DNA of 64,000 bases from Thermoplasmata archaeon (GCA_015063135.1 SUTA01000001.1:106791-170790), one strand, 5' to 3'. Positions 8,711 through 18,904 are shown, counted from the stretch's first letter. Notes: a model not told the origin generated them from the sequence alone. A program made the numbers and translations.

Positions 8711-9766
8711 TCGGTTCGACCGCTTGCCGGAGGGCCTATACCTCGCATCCCTATAGCTCCCGGCTTTCTCTATCCTTCCGTCACTCGTCATATCACGGAG
8801 GACCTTCTCGACAGTGGACTCCGACAGTTCCGGGAAAAGACGGCACAGCTCCGACTTGGATACCGGGAGGGCGGTGCGGAGCAGGAACTGCTCCAGACCA
8901 TCGGATTTCTTATGCCTGCTCATGGCGGACCCGATGGAGAGGTTCAGCTCCCTATAGCAGAGGAACAGCTGCGATAGGAAATACGAGATGAAGGGACCGT
9001 AGTCGCACCTGTTATCGAACCATCCGTCCTGGGATTCCTCAAGTGCGCGGTAGTAGTCGCTCTTGCTCACGTTGATCTTCGATTCCATGGAGACATACCT
9101 CACTGCCGCGTACCCCTCCTGGCGCAGGAGGAGCGTCGTCAGCAGGCGGGACATGCGCCCGTTGCCGTCGGAGAACGGGTGCACCATCAGGAAATCGCAT
9201 ATGAAGCAAGGTATCAGCAGCAGGTTCTCAATGTCCGCATCGTCCCTAGCCTCCAGGAAGGCCCATACCAGCTGCCGCATGCAATCCTCCGCCTCACCCG
9301 CCGGGACCACCTCGTGCACCTTGGCTATCCTCCCATCGCCGTCCCTCTCGATTATGATGTTGTCCCTCTGCTTGAAGCCGATATAAGCCCCAGCCTTGTG
9401 CCCCATCAGGATCGCGTAAAGGTCCAGTACGGTATCCATGGAGATGTCGATACCGTCGGGGTCCGACTGTATGAGCCTCAGTGCGTCGCAGTACCCGGCG
9501 ATCTCCTCCTCGTCATGTCCGCGGGGAACGGTCCCCCCGGAGACGATCCCCATGAGGCGCCCCTCATCCGTGTATATGCCCTCGATGGCATTGGAGTCCG
9601 CGACCGAATTGATGAGGGCGCGGAGTTCCAATGCGGATGCTACACTGTCCCCGATCGCCCCCATGCCGCCAATCGAGGCATTCATCCGCTCGATGCCCCC
9701 TACCCTTCCAAGCGTGTCCGCATCGACTGATGCCCGCTTGAGAAAGGAGTAGTCGAAAATGTGCAT
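8711..9766 (-). CDS. Fic-domain AMP transferase with C-terminal winged helix, CGA-terminated
   Basis: A 351-aa Fic/DOC family protein that probably transfers AMP from ATP to a target hydroxyl. The core motif HPFSDGNGRMSR near residue 195 is intact. An N-terminal SNAIEG sequence near residue 60 matches the (S/T)xxxE(G/N) inhibitory helix, so the enzyme is probably auto-inhibited. A C-terminal winged-helix-like domain (VSKSELCRLFPELSESTVEK) follows. The start is ATG 9766, downstream of a TATA-like ATTTTATAAC. The frame meets its only CGA at 8711, after ..PSGKRSN, and I end it there; the standard code would add 9 residues. The target is unknown. Confidence 0.82.
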
Positions 9767-9844
9767 ATTCAAAAATTAATGAAATTGTTATAAAATATTT
9801 TCTATTTTACTGCATTAAATCGATTGGAAAATAAGGCAGTGAAT

Positions 9845-9865
9845 GCCGGGGGGCCTCCCCCCGGC
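9845..9865 (-). terminator. Hairpin after the riboflavin operon
   Basis: A perfect 9-bp stem (GCCGGGGGG / CCCCCCGGC) with a CCT loop lies immediately after ribH on the minus strand. It could terminate the rib operon. Confidence 0.6.
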
Positions 9866-9873
9866 GTTGAGTT

Positions 9874-10287
9874 TCAGAAGTCGAGCCTCTGGAGCATCTT
9901 GACGACGGTGTCGACGACGTCCCTGCCCTTCTCGATCCTGTCCATGGCCTGGAGCTCGGTCATGCCCGGTCCATTGATGCCGAACCCGACGGGCTTGCCG
10001 TATTCCAGCCCCAGGTCCATGATCTTCCTAGAGGCCTGCGCCACGACGACCTCGTCGTGCTTGGTCTCGCCGGTGATCACGGCGCCGAGGGTGATGACGG
10101 CATCGATGTCGTCCTGCTCCAGCAGCTTCTTGGTCGCCATGGGCACCTCGAACACGCCGGGCACCTTGACGGTCTTGGTGATCTTCACACCGAGGAAGTC
10201 GGCCTCCGCCTTCGCCCTCTCCATCATCAGCGAAGTGATCTCGTAATTGAACTCCGCCACTACCATTCCGATCTTGTACGCTTTCAT
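9874..10287 (-). CDS. ribH: 6,7-dimethyl-8-ribityllumazine synthase
   Basis: A 137-aa lumazine synthase that condenses 5-amino-6-ribitylaminouracil with 3,4-dihydroxy-2-butanone 4-phosphate. The typical start KIGMVVAEFNYEITSLM, the central VPGVFEVPMATKKL and LGAVITGETKHDE are all present, and the length matches archaeal homologs. ATG 10287 is preceded by GAGGTG at good spacing; GTG 10296 is possible. It is the last gene of ribB-ribL-ribC-ribH, arranged with spacings of a few nt or overlaps. Confidence 0.93.
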   Translation of the reverse strand: MKAYKIGMVVAEFNYEITSLMMERAKAEADFLGVKITKTVKVPGVFEVPMATKKLLEQDDIDAVITLGAVITGETKHDEVVVAQASRKIMDLGLEYGKPVGFGINGPGMTELQAMDRIEKGRDVVDTVVKMLQRLDF

Positions 10288-10292
10288 GGTAC

Positions 10293-11183
<891 letters not shown>

Positions 11184-11894
11184 TCAGACTTCCATGCCGG
11201 TGCGGGCGATGAACTTCCCCCACTCCTCGATGACGGTCTCGCCGTCGATCATGGGGATGCCGTGCTCCTTCGCGAAGGCGGCGACGCTCTCCTTGCTCCT
11301 GGATCCGCCGTCGTCGCCCATCATCTCGCAGATGGTCGCCGAGGGCTTCACGCCGGCCATGTACATCAGCGCGGTGCACAGCTCGGTGTGGCCCTTCCTG
11401 CTCTTCAGTATCCTCTCGGAGGTGTTCAGCAGGTGCACGTGGCCGGGGGCCCTGAAGTGCTTCCCCAGGTCGGCCTGGATCTCGGCCGCGGGCTTGTCCT
11501 GGAAGATCGTCTCCGCGTAAGCCTTGATGGTCAGGGCGCGGTCCTTGTCCGTGATGCCGGTGTAGGTATCGCGGTGGTTGATCGTGATCCCGAAGGAGGA
11601 CTTCGTGTTGTCGTAGGGGATGTCCGTGGGCGCCATGGCCTTGAGCAGGGGGTACTTCCCGCAGTCGTCCCAGAAGACGTCGGACATGAACGGCAGCCCG
11701 AGCTCCTTGGCGACCCTGTAGGGCGTGGTGGTACACACCAGGCCGCCGGCCTCCTTGCGCATCATCCCCAGGATCTGGGGGGTGATGAACTCCGATGCGA
11801 TGGTGAGGTCTGACTCCCTCTCCCTGTCGTCGAAATCGTATACCAGGATCGGTTTGCCCGCCCTGATCGCATCCAAAACTTCCTCGATGCCCAT
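11184..11894 (-). CDS. ribB: 3,4-dihydroxy-2-butanone 4-phosphate synthase
   Basis: A 236-aa DHBP synthase making the four-carbon unit of riboflavin from ribulose 5-phosphate. Hallmarks are PILVYDFDDRERESDLTIAS near residue 15, the acidic metal-binding region, and FRAPGHVHLL followed by GHTELCTALMYMAGV near residues 145-175. It stands alone rather than fused to GTP cyclohydrolase II, as is usual in archaea. It is the first gene of the minus-strand rib operon, with a TATA-like ATTTTATAG upstream. It ends in TGA. Confidence 0.94.
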   Translation of the reverse strand: MGIEEVLDAIRAGKPILVYDFDDRERESDLTIASEFITPQILGMMRKEAGGLVCTTTPYRVAKELGLPFMSDVFWDDCGKYPLLKAMAPTDIPYDNTKSSFGITINHRDTYTGITDKDRALTIKAYAETIFQDKPAAEIQADLGKHFRAPGHVHLLNTSERILKSRKGHTELCTALMYMAGVKPSATICEMMGDDGGSRSKESVAAFAKEHGIPMIDGETVIEEWGKFIARTGMEV

Positions 11895-12033
11895 TTTCTA
11901 ATCTCCGGTAGGCTTTGTAAAGACGTCTATAAAATAATCTGCGTGTAATTACGCGAAATATGGTAGATTGGGGGAGGCGCCCCGGCATCCCGGGGCCTCC
12001 GGCTGGTGGGGGGGGGGGGTGACCCCCGTGAGC

Positions 12034-12828
12034 TCACTTCTTCAGGTGCTTCGCGGCCTCCTCCACGGAGGCGCCGTTTATCACGATGTCCGAGACGGCG
12101 GACATCATCCCCTTGACGTCCTTGTGCTGGAAGATGTTCCTTCCGATGGACACGCCATGGCCTCCGGCCTCGAGGGAGTCGTGCACCATGTTCAGGACGT
12201 CCATGTCGGAGTTCATCTTGGGGCCGCCGGCGATGAGCACGGGGACCATGGCGCCGCGGACGACCTCCCTGAAGGAGTCGATGTCGCCGGTGTAGCTGCA
12301 TTTGACGATGTCCGCGCCGAGCTCTGCGGCGACCCTGGCCGCATGGGCGACGGCCTGGGGGTCGTAGGAGTTCTGGATCTTGGGGCCGCGGGGGTAGGCC
12401 ATGACGATCAGCGGCATGCCCCACTCGGTGCACTGCCTGGAGACCATGCCGAGGTCGGAGAGCATCTGGGGCTCTGACTCGGCACCGACGTTGATGTGCA
12501 TGGATACGGCATCGGCACCCATCTTGAGCGCCTCCTCGACCGTTGCGACCAGAACCTTGCTGTTGCTGCTCACGCCGATGTCCGTGGATGCGGACAGGTG
12601 CAGGATCAGCCCGACGTCGTGCCCGGTGGTCCTGTGCCCCTGGGGGACGATCCCCTTGTGCATCAGGACGGCCGTGGCGCCGCCCTCGACCACGTCGCTG
12701 ACAGTCTTCTTCATGTCCACGAGCCCGGAGATGGGCCCAACGCTGATGCCATGGTCCATGGGGACGACGACAGCGTTGCCGCTTTCCCTGTCCATGATCC
12801 TCTCGATCCTGATGTTCTTGCCGAACAT
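12034..12828 (-). CDS. ADH synthase (2-amino-3,7-dideoxy-D-threo-hept-6-ulosonate synthase), FBA class I family
   Basis: A 264-aa Schiff-base aldolase very close to the Methanocaldococcus ADH synthase (MJ0400 group), the first step of the archaeal shikimate route. Matching segments include [47 protein letters not shown] with the presumed Schiff-base Lys, and [13 protein letters not shown] 12828 is chosen because a TATA box (TTAATATAG) lies about 35 nt upstream; the longer ORF-track start lies too near it. The alternative, a class I fructose-bisphosphate aldolase, is less likely because the window has a bifunctional FBP aldolase/phosphatase. Confidence 0.85.
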   Translation of the reverse strand: MFGKNIRIERIMDRESGNAVVVPMDHGISVGPISGLVDMKKTVSDVVEGGATAVLMHKGIVPQGHRTTGHDVGLILHLSASTDIGVSSNSKVLVATVEEALKMGADAVSMHINVGAESEPQMLSDLGMVSRQCTEWGMPLIVMAYPRGPKIQNSYDPQAVAHAARVAAELGADIVKCSYTGDIDSFREVVRGAMVPVLIAGGPKMNSDMDVLNMVHDSLEAGGHGVSIGRNIFQHKDVKGMMSAVSDIVINGASVEEAAKHLKK

Positions 12829-12918
12829 TTCTTTCACCGTGCTACATGCTAACACGGCACACTATATTAACCCTTGCCTCGACAGCAACGATAAAATGGC
12901 CGGCACGGATGACATGGC

Positions 12919-13197
12919 ATGAAATCCGTAAACGCATCCCACATCCTCGTGAAGAACGAGAAGGACGCCAAGAGCATCATGACCCGCCTGGAGAAGGGCG
13001 AGAGCTTCGAGGCCCTGGCCAAGAGGTTCTCCAAATGCCCCTCCGGGAGCAAGGGAGGCAACCTCGGCTGGTTCGGCAGGGGCGACATGGTCCCCGAGTT
13101 CGAGGAGGCCTGCTTCAACGGCAAGAAGGGCGACGTCGTCGGGCCGGTCAAGACCGAGTTCGGCTACCATATCATCAAGATCAACGATCAGAGATGA
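12919..13197 (+). CDS. Parvulin-type peptidyl-prolyl isomerase
   Basis: A 92-aa single-domain PpiC-like parvulin, cytoplasmic with no signal peptide. Family features are ASHILVKNEKDAKSI at the N-terminus, the SKCPSGSKGGNLGWFGRG loop, and the C-terminal FGYHIIKIND. It accelerates cis-trans isomerisation of prolyl bonds. It has its own promoter, divergent from ADH synthase, and ends in TGA followed by a GC hairpin. Confidence 0.9.
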   Translation: MKSVNASHILVKNEKDAKSIMTRLEKGESFEALAKRFSKCPSGSKGGNLGWFGRGDMVPEFEEACFNGKKGDVVGPVKTEFGYHIIKINDQR

Positions 13198-13206
13198 ACC
13201 CGCTTT

Positions 13207-13224
13207 CCGGCCGGCGACGGCCGG
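13207..13224 (+). terminator. Hairpin after parvulin gene
   Basis: CCGGCCG-GCGA-CGGCCGG forms a perfect 7-bp stem just after the stop, extended by weaker TTT/AAA pairing. Confidence 0.55.
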
Positions 13225-13370
13225 AGAAACCATTTCCATTCTTCTCCGCTATAAGGGCCATCGGAGCCGCCTCGCTAGATGAAACGGCCTGAGGTTCCAC
13301 CTCTTTCATGCCCGAAATTCTCTTCGGATGGGGCATTCGGCCCTTATTCGAGCATAATTCCCAACAATCC

Positions 13371-13414
13371 TTTTTAAATATCTATTCTGACATTATGTCA
13401 TTGACACGATGTCA
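13371..13414 (+). promoter_or_regulatory. TATA box with two tandem TetR-type palindromes
   Basis: The TATA element TTTTTAAATA (13371-13380) is followed by TGACATTATGTCA (13388-13400) and TGACACGATGTCA (13402-13414). Each is TGACA-N3-TGTCA, separated by one base. Together they also form a larger TTCTGACAT...ATGTCAGAA repeat. The sites cover the expected transcription start of the tetR gene, so autorepression by that protein is the simplest reading. Confidence 0.7.
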
Positions 13415-13433
13415 GAATACATCGGGCAGTGAT

Positions 13434-14060
13434 ATGATGCCGAGGAAGACGCCGGAACTGATCGCCAGCAGGCGCAACGAGATCATCAACGCCTGCAGCA
13501 CCCTGTATTCGAAGAAGGGCTTCGCGGACATCTCCATGGCGGACATAGCCAAGGGAACCACGTTCACACGCACGTCCATCTACAACTACTTCCACACCAA
13601 GGAGGAGATCTTCCTCGCCCTCCTGCAGAGGGAATACGATGGTTGGGCGGACGAGATGGACTCCGAGATGGACAGCACGGCGACGATGTCGGATGATGAG
13701 CTGGCGGAATTCCTTGCATGCTCCCTGGATTCCAGGAGGCAGATGCTGAGGCTCCTCTCCATGAATTTCTACGACATGGAGGGGAACAGCCGCATGGAGA
13801 ATCTGACGGACTTCAAACGCTCGTACGGGAGGACGATGCAATCCGTGAAGGCCCTGGTGTCCGGATGCCACAGCGAGTTCGACGAGGACGACCTGAACGG
13901 CTTCCTGTATTCGTTCTTCCCGTTCCTGTACGGATTGTGCCCCTATACCGAGGTCACCGACAGGCAGGAGGAGGCGATGTCGGCGGCCGGGGTCGAGTTC
14001 GTCCACCATTCGGTGCACGATCTGACATTCGCGCTGGTCGTGAACCTGCTCAAAAGATAA
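13434..14060 (+). CDS. TetR/AcrR-family transcriptional repressor
   Basis: A 208-aa one-domain regulator. The N-terminal TetR helix-turn-helix is clear (NACSTLYSKKGFADISMADI followed by TFTRTSIYNYFHTKEEIFLALL, residues about 17-65). The remainder is a ligand-binding and dimerisation helix bundle (TetR_C type). ATG 13434/13437 is chosen because the upstream in-frame ATG at 13395 lies inside the operator. It heads a seven-gene redox operon and has paired palindromes at its promoter. It ends in TAA, the only clear TAA-terminated gene here. The inducer is probably an electrophile or quinone, judging from the operon content. Confidence 0.85.
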   Translation: MMPRKTPELIASRRNEIINACSTLYSKKGFADISMADIAKGTTFTRTSIYNYFHTKEEIFLALLQREYDGWADEMDSEMDSTATMSDDELAEFLACSLDSRRQMLRLLSMNFYDMEGNSRMENLTDFKRSYGRTMQSVKALVSGCHSEFDEDDLNGFLYSFFPFLYGLCPYTEVTDRQEEAMSAAGVEFVHHSVHDLTFALVVNLLKR

Positions 14061-14074
14061 GGAAGTGAGATGAG

Positions 14075-14257
14075 ATGCCATCGATAACGATTGAAATAGC
14101 GCCCCTGACGAAGGAGCAGAAAGCACAGATAGCGAAGGAGTTCACCGAATCCATCTCGAAGGTCACCGGGATCGACGCCAAGGCGTTCTACCTGTTCTTC
14201 AACGAGTACCCCAGGGAAAGCATCGCGGTCGGCGGGACCATGCTCTCGGACAGGTGA
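14075..14257 (+). CDS. 4-oxalocrotonate tautomerase-family protein
   Basis: A 60-aa tautomerase subunit beginning MPSITIEIAPLTKEQK. The proline after the initiator Met is the catalytic base of this family. It forms oligomers that tautomerise keto-enol substrates. It lies 14 nt after tetR and its TGA is followed within 5 nt by the next start. Its presence with aldo/keto reductases and flavodoxins points to detoxification of reactive carbonyls or quinones; the physiological substrate is not known. Confidence 0.85.
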   Translation: MPSITIEIAPLTKEQKAQIAKEFTESISKVTGIDAKAFYLFFNEYPRESIAVGGTMLSDR

Positions 14258-14261
14258 TGGG

Positions 14262-15194
14262 ATGGCGCTGCCTAGGATAGCGATGGGCGCATGGGCCTGG
14301 GGCAACGACGGGACATTCGGCGGGAAGCAGGACGAGGGCACCCTCAGGGATGTCTTCGACACCGCCATGGAGAACGGGCTTTGTCTCTGGGATACCGCAT
14401 ACGCGTACGGCGCAGGCCAATCCGAGAAGGTCCTGGGCGGTTTCATCAGGGGACTGCCCCGCGGCTCCTTCATGATCTCGGACAAGCTCACTCCCCAGAT
14501 GATGGACACCTCGTCCCCCCACCCTGTGAAGGACATGCTGGACATGCAGCTCTCCATCATGGGGCTGGACAGGTTCGACATATACTGGATACACAACACG
14601 GCTGGCGCTCCGGAATGGACGAGGAGGGTCGCGGAGTACTTCGAGGGGAGGGATGATGCCCCCATGATCGGAGTCTCCAATCACGATCTCTCCGAGATAA
14701 GGCAGGCGGACGAGATACTGCAGGGACACGGCCTGAGACTCTCAGCCGTCCAGAACCATTACAGCCTTATCAACCGCTCCTCGGAGCACTCGGGCATCCT
14801 GGAATATTGCAGGGAGAACGGGATCACGTTCTTCTCGTACATGGTATTGGAGCAGGGCGCGCTCACCGGGAAGTACGATTCCTCGCATCCCATGCCGGAA
14901 GGCTCGGCGCGCGCCCAGACCTACAATCCCCTGATGGATAAGCTGGAGGTCATCAATGCCAAGCTCTCCGAGATAGCCGCCAGGCACGGCGTGAGCACGG
15001 CGCAGATACCCGTAGCATGGGCGATCGCGAAGGGCACGCTGCCGATCATCGGCGTCACCGGAAAGAAACAGGTGGAGGATGCGGTGAAAGCCGCGAACGT
15101 GGAGCTCTGCGACGATGAGATCGCTGAGATGGAGGAGACAGCAGACCGCTTCGGCCTCAACGCCATCCGGTTCTGGGAGAAGGAGATGAGGCGA
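14262..15194 (+). CDS. Aldo/keto reductase, CGA-terminated
   Basis: A 310-aa NADPH-dependent AKR with a TIM-barrel fold. The catalytic Asp/Tyr region is LCLWDTAYAYGAGQSEKVLG near residue 45. The cofactor-binding end is PIIGVTGKKQVEDAVKAANV near residue 265. The reading frame reaches CGA at 15192, overlapping the flavodoxin start as CGATG, exactly as TGATG overlaps occur elsewhere in the window. The standard code would add 7 residues ending at TAG. It is part of the TetR-controlled redox operon. Confidence 0.87.
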
Positions 15195-15673
15195 TGTCAG
15201 GCAAAACGCTCGTAGCATACTTCTCCGCCAGCGGGGTGACCGCAGACGCCGCCCGCGTGATAGCGGATGTCACAAAGGGGGACCTGTTCGAGATCGTCCC
15301 CGAGACGAGATACAGCGATGCCGACCTCAACTGGAGGGACTCCAAGAGCAGGAGCTCGGTGGAGATGAAGGACCCGAAGGCCCGTCCTCCGATATCGTCC
15401 CGTGTCGACCGCATGGAGGAGTACGGCACCGTCTTCGTGGGCTTCCCCATCTGGTGGGGTGTCGCCCCCCGCATCATCGATACCTTCCTGGAGAGCTACG
15501 ACTTCTCCGGGAAGACGCTGGTGCCCTTCTGCACGTCGGGAGGGAGCGGAGTCGGGAGCAGCGATGCGAAGCTCCACAAGGATGTCAGCCCGGATGTGGA
15601 CTGGAAGCCCGGCAAGCTTATCGGCCGCGCCGACAGGGCGGCCATCGAGAGATGGATAGAATCATTGGAGTGA
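15194..15673 (+). CDS. Flavodoxin-like protein (cytoplasmic)
   Basis: A 159-aa short-chain flavodoxin. The FMN phosphate loop (TLVAYFSASGVTADAARVI) is at the N-terminus, with GFPIWWGVAPRIIDTFLESY near residue 85 and FCTSGGSGVGSSDAKLH near 115. It probably carries one or two electrons for the reductases of this operon, or reduces quinones like WrbA/flavodoxin hybrids. ATG 15194 overlaps the preceding CGA stop. It ends in TGA, with the membrane-anchored paralog 5 nt later. Confidence 0.87.
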   Translation: MSGKTLVAYFSASGVTADAARVIADVTKGDLFEIVPETRYSDADLNWRDSKSRSSVEMKDPKARPPISSRVDRMEEYGTVFVGFPIWWGVAPRIIDTFLESYDFSGKTLVPFCTSGGSGVGSSDAKLHKDVSPDVDWKPGKLIGRADRAAIERWIESLE

Positions 15674-15678
15674 CCGAA

Positions 15679-16287
15679 ATGAACAGGAACCTCGTATTGC
15701 TGGCGATCGGCGCTGTGGCCGTGATCGCCGTTGCGGCCGTCGTATTCGCCAACACCGGCGACAGGACGGCACCCGCACCGGATGACCCGATCCATACCGA
15801 CGCATCCGTGGCCGTGGTGTATTTCTCCGAGACGGGGAACACCGAGGACATTGCAAAGAAGATAGCCGAGGCCGCCGACTGCGACCTCATCCGCATCGTA
15901 CCCGAAGTGGAGTACACTAGCGCGGACCTGAACTACAACGACAGCAGCAACCGCACCTATGTGGAGAGCCATGATCCCAGTGCCCGTCCGGGCATCGCGA
16001 ACAGCATGGACCTCAGCAGGTACGACTGCATCTTCCTCGGATACCCTATCTGGTACGGTGATTCGCCGAAGATCATGTGGACGTTCGCGGAGACGCAGGA
16101 CCTCGCAGGCAAGACCGTGATCCCCTTCTGCACATCTGGGAGCAGCGGGATTGGGAGCAGCGCGGCCCATCTGGAGGCCCTGACTGACGAGGGCGCATGG
16201 CTGGACGGAAAGAGGTTCTCGGGATCGGCCTCCTATGACGAGGTCTACTCCTGGGTTTCCGACCTCCTCGCGGGGGACGCCGCATGA
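15679..16287 (+). CDS. Membrane-anchored, extracytoplasmic flavodoxin
   Basis: A 202-aa protein combining an N-terminal hydrophobic anchor (residues 4-25, LVLLAIGAVAVIAVAAVVF) with a flavodoxin domain. The domain is homologous to the previous gene: VAVVYFSETGNTEDIAKKIA, GYPIWYGDSPKIMWTFAE and FCTSGSSGIGSSAAHLEAL. A short Thr/Pro/Asp linker follows the anchor, implying the FMN domain lies outside the membrane. That is unusual because most flavodoxins are cytoplasmic. Its TGA overlaps the next start (ATGA). A role in electron transfer across or at the membrane is inferred. Confidence 0.83.
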   Translation: MNRNLVLLAIGAVAVIAVAAVVFANTGDRTAPAPDDPIHTDASVAVVYFSETGNTEDIAKKIAEAADCDLIRIVPEVEYTSADLNYNDSSNRTYVESHDPSARPGIANSMDLSRYDCIFLGYPIWYGDSPKIMWTFAETQDLAGKTVIPFCTSGSSGIGSSAAHLEALTDEGAWLDGKRFSGSASYDEVYSWVSDLLAGDAA

Positions 16288-16817
16288 GGATAACCGTTCT
16301 CCAGGGCAGCCCCAACAGGGATGGCTCGACCGCCATGCTCGTGGATGAGTTCGTGAGGGGCGCCGAGGAGAGCGGCCACTCATGCGATGTCATCCACGTA
16401 TGCGGCATGGACGTGTCCCCCTGCACGGGGTGCGTGGCATGCGGCTACGAAGGGCCGTGCTCGATAGACGATGACAACGGCACCATACGTTCCAAGATAC
16501 TGTCATCGGACATGCTGGTGTTCGCCACCCCCCTGTACTATTTCGGGATGACGTCCCAGCTCAAGGCCGTGATCGACAGGTTCTGCTCGTACAACTCCAG
16601 CATATCGAACAGGAATCTCAGGTCGGCCCTCATCTCGGTGGCGTGGAACTCGGATGACTGGACCTTCGAGGCGCTCACGGCGCACTACCGCACCCTGGTC
16701 AGATACCTGAACCTCCGCGACGAGGGGATGATGCTCGGAGGAGGATGCGGCACGCCTTCCATGACCGGTTCGAGCCGGTATCCGAAGATGGCGTACGAGT
16801 TCGGGAAACGGTTGTGA
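16284..16817 (+). CDS. NAD(P)H-dependent FMN reductase / iron-sulfur flavoprotein-like
   Basis: A 177-aa flavodoxin-fold reductase. The start MRITVLQGSPNRDGSTAMLV carries the FMN loop. CTGCVACGYEGPC near residue 48 is the compact Cys motif of iron-sulfur flavoproteins (ISF). ATPLYYFGMTSQLKAVIDRF near residue 80 is typical of the NADPH_dep_FMN_red family. It could reduce O2, H2O2 or quinones using ferredoxin or NAD(P)H. It is coupled by ATGA to the upstream flavodoxin and lies 4 nt before the second aldo/keto reductase. Confidence 0.85.
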   Translation: MRITVLQGSPNRDGSTAMLVDEFVRGAEESGHSCDVIHVCGMDVSPCTGCVACGYEGPCSIDDDNGTIRSKILSSDMLVFATPLYYFGMTSQLKAVIDRFCSYNSSISNRNLRSALISVAWNSDDWTFEALTAHYRTLVRYLNLRDEGMMLGGGCGTPSMTGSSRYPKMAYEFGKRL

Positions 16818-16821
16818 TCCC

Positions 16822-17787
16822 ATGAGATATGCGGAAATGGGCGGCACCGGGATCAAGGTCTCGCGCATCTGCGTGGGCGGGATGTCGTTCGGGGTGCCTT
16901 CGGAGGATTTCCACAGATGGACCCTCGACAGGGAAGCCACCAAGGACATCATCGGACTGTGCTTCGAGAACGGCGTGAACTTCATCGACACCGCCAACGG
17001 ATACAGCCACGGGACCAGCGAGGAGTTCATAGGATGCGCGCTAAGGGAACTGGAGATACCCTGCGAGGATGTCGTCCTGGCTTCCAAGGTCTACTACAAC
17101 GAGGGGAAGCTGAGCAGGAAGGCGATACTCAGGGAGATAGACATGACGCTGGAGCGCCTGGGGACCGATTACCTCGACCTCTACCAGGTGCACCGCTTCG
17201 ATTACGGCACCCCCGTTGAGGAGACGATGGAGGCCCTCAACGAGCTCGTCGAATCCGGGAAGGTCAGGGCGATCGGCGCTTCCGCGATGTACGGATACCA
17301 GTTCCATAACATGCAGATAACGGCGGAGAGGAACGGATGGGCCAGGTTCTCGACGATGCAGAACCACTACAACCTGCTGTACCGCGAGGATGAGAGGGAG
17401 CTGATCCCCATATGCAGGCAATACGGGGTATCGCTCATCCCGTACAGCCCCCTGGCAGGAGGCCATCTGGCCCACACAGGATGGACCTCGGGGAGCATGA
17501 GGAGCTCCACCGACGGGGTGCTGGCCGACAAGTACGACCGTGCGAAGGACAACGACCTGCGGATAATCGATCGCGTGCATGAGCTGTCCCTCAGATACGG
17601 GGTGTCCATGTCGCAGATATCGCTCGCATGGCATTTCGCGAAGGGCGTCACCGCGCCTATCGTCGGGGGAACTAAGAAGTCCCATATGGAGGAGGCCATA
17701 GCCTCCGTGGACCTCAGGCTGAGCGATGACGACGTGCGGTATCTGGAGGAGCCTTATGTCCCCCATGAGATCGTCGGTGCTCTCCGA
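16822..17787 (+). CDS. Aldo/keto reductase, CGA-terminated
   Basis: A 321-aa AKR of the voltage-gated-channel beta/YajO type. Motifs are GTGIKVSRICVGGMSFG at the N-terminus, NFIDTANGYSHGTSEEFIG with the catalytic Asp/Tyr near residue 55, and APIVGGTKKSHMEEAIASV near 280. The frame runs 19 codons past CGA at 17785. The protein up to ..YVPHEIVGAL is the normal family length, so CGA is taken as the stop. It is the last gene of the redox operon; a hairpin lies about 120 nt downstream. Confidence 0.85.
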
Positions 17788-17906
17788 ACGATGCTTAGAC
17801 CGACCGGATCCCGAGGCCGCCGCCATCTTCCCTTGAATGGATGAAATGCGAGACGGCGGACGGGGATAGACGTCTAATACGGCGGCAGAAAACAAAGAGT
17901 TTAACC

Positions 17907-17927
17907 GGGAGGGGGCGAGCCCCTCCC
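17907..17927. terminator. Bidirectional hairpin between convergent genes
   Basis: GGGAGGGG-GCGAG-CCCCTCCC forms an 8-bp stem followed by TTT, located between the redox operon and the convergent DUF308 gene. It could terminate both. Confidence 0.6.
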
Positions 17928-17940
17928 TTTGATTTTCAAA

Positions 17941-18471
17941 TCAGCAGATCTGAGCCTGCTTGGCACCGGCGAGGATGCGCAGGGCACCGGCGATCAGCAC
18001 CAGGATTCCGATGATGATCATGACGATGTCGGCGGTGTCGTCCAGGTTGAGGGCGGCGTAGACTCCGACGATGACGAAGATGGCTCCGACGATGACGGGG
18101 AGGATGTAGGCCTTGCCGTCTCCCCTGTCTGCGACGCCGCTCATGACGGACAGGATTCCGATGAGGATCAGGCCGATGGCCAGGAGCAGCATCAGGATGT
18201 CGCTGACGAGATTGGGTGCGATGAGGAGCACGAATCCCACTATGAGGATGATGACTCCGATGCACATGAGAACTTTGTCGTTGATCACGTATCCGTCATA
18301 GATGCGGAGGACTCCGACGAGGATGGCGAAGACACCCGCGATCATCAGGATGATCTCGAGGCTGTCCTGTTTCAGGACAATCATCAGGATACCCATGATG
18401 ACCATGAGGACACCGGTGAGCAGAGCAACGTACCCACCGATTTTGTCATTGCTAGGTCTGGTAACTTCCAT
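17941..18471 (-). CDS. DUF308/HdeD-like membrane protein
   Basis: A 176-aa hydrophobic protein made of about six transmembrane helices in tandem pairs (VALLTGVLMVIMGILMIVL, MIAGVFAILVGVLRI, IGVIILIVGFVLLI and similar). This matches the DUF308/HdeD family, which in enterobacteria is linked to acid resistance. Here only membrane location can be stated. It ends in TGA and faces the redox operon; it is monocistronic with its own upstream region. Confidence 0.8.
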   Translation of the reverse strand: MEVTRPSNDKIGGYVALLTGVLMVIMGILMIVLKQDSLEIILMIAGVFAILVGVLRIYDGYVINDKVLMCIGVIILIVGFVLLIAPNLVSDILMLLLAIGLILIGILSVMSGVADRGDGKAYILPVIVGAIFVIVGVYAALNLDDTADIVMIIIGILVLIAGALRILAGAKQAQIC

Positions 18472-18517
18472 ATTATTACCTTAAAGGGAGAATTTTAACC
18501 ACACAGATATAAAACTA

Positions 18518-18835
18518 TCGCGGATTCCCGAGCCTCACGACCGCAGGCACCTGATGGCACAGGTCCTGGCCGTACATGATGTCGGAATCCGGATGACGAG
18601 CGGCGACCTCGTCCAGGCAATCCCAATGCATCGCGATGGCTATGTCCGCGTCTGAGGGGCCGTCGGCGCCGATCGCCACGGAATACCCCATCTCGCGGGC
18701 CTTGGACGCGACGAAGCGGACCAGCTCCTCCCTCCCCATCCGGCGGATCCCGGTGACGGCCGAGGAGGACCTGTCGGCGATGAACCTCTCGACCCTCGTG
18801 TCCAGGTTGGACCCGTCCCCGGCGGCGCATTCCAT
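18518..18835 (-). CDS. Hypothetical protein, CGA-terminated
   Basis: A 105-aa soluble protein with no family I recognise. It has a helical N-terminal half (DTRVERFIADRSSSAVTGIR) and a C-terminal HWDCLDEVAARHPDSDIMYG segment with several His/Cys/Asp residues. A TATA-like ATTATATAG lies about 25 nt upstream of ATG 18835. The frame ends with consecutive CGA-TAG codons, so this is the one gene where TAG follows immediately. Under the CGA-stop reading it ends ..VVRLGNP. Confidence 0.5.
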
Positions 18836-18904
18836 GTCACGCCATCGGATGCTGGCTATATAATTGGTGGCAAATTCTTTATCCGAGCCGGTGCATGCAG
18901 CGGC

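Noticed and set aside
12005-12020. Poly-G run near the end of the ADH synthase gene as a functional element
   Set aside because: It lies in a short 3' intergenic stretch and shows no associated repeat or structure beyond GC-richness; possibly a homopolymer-prone site.
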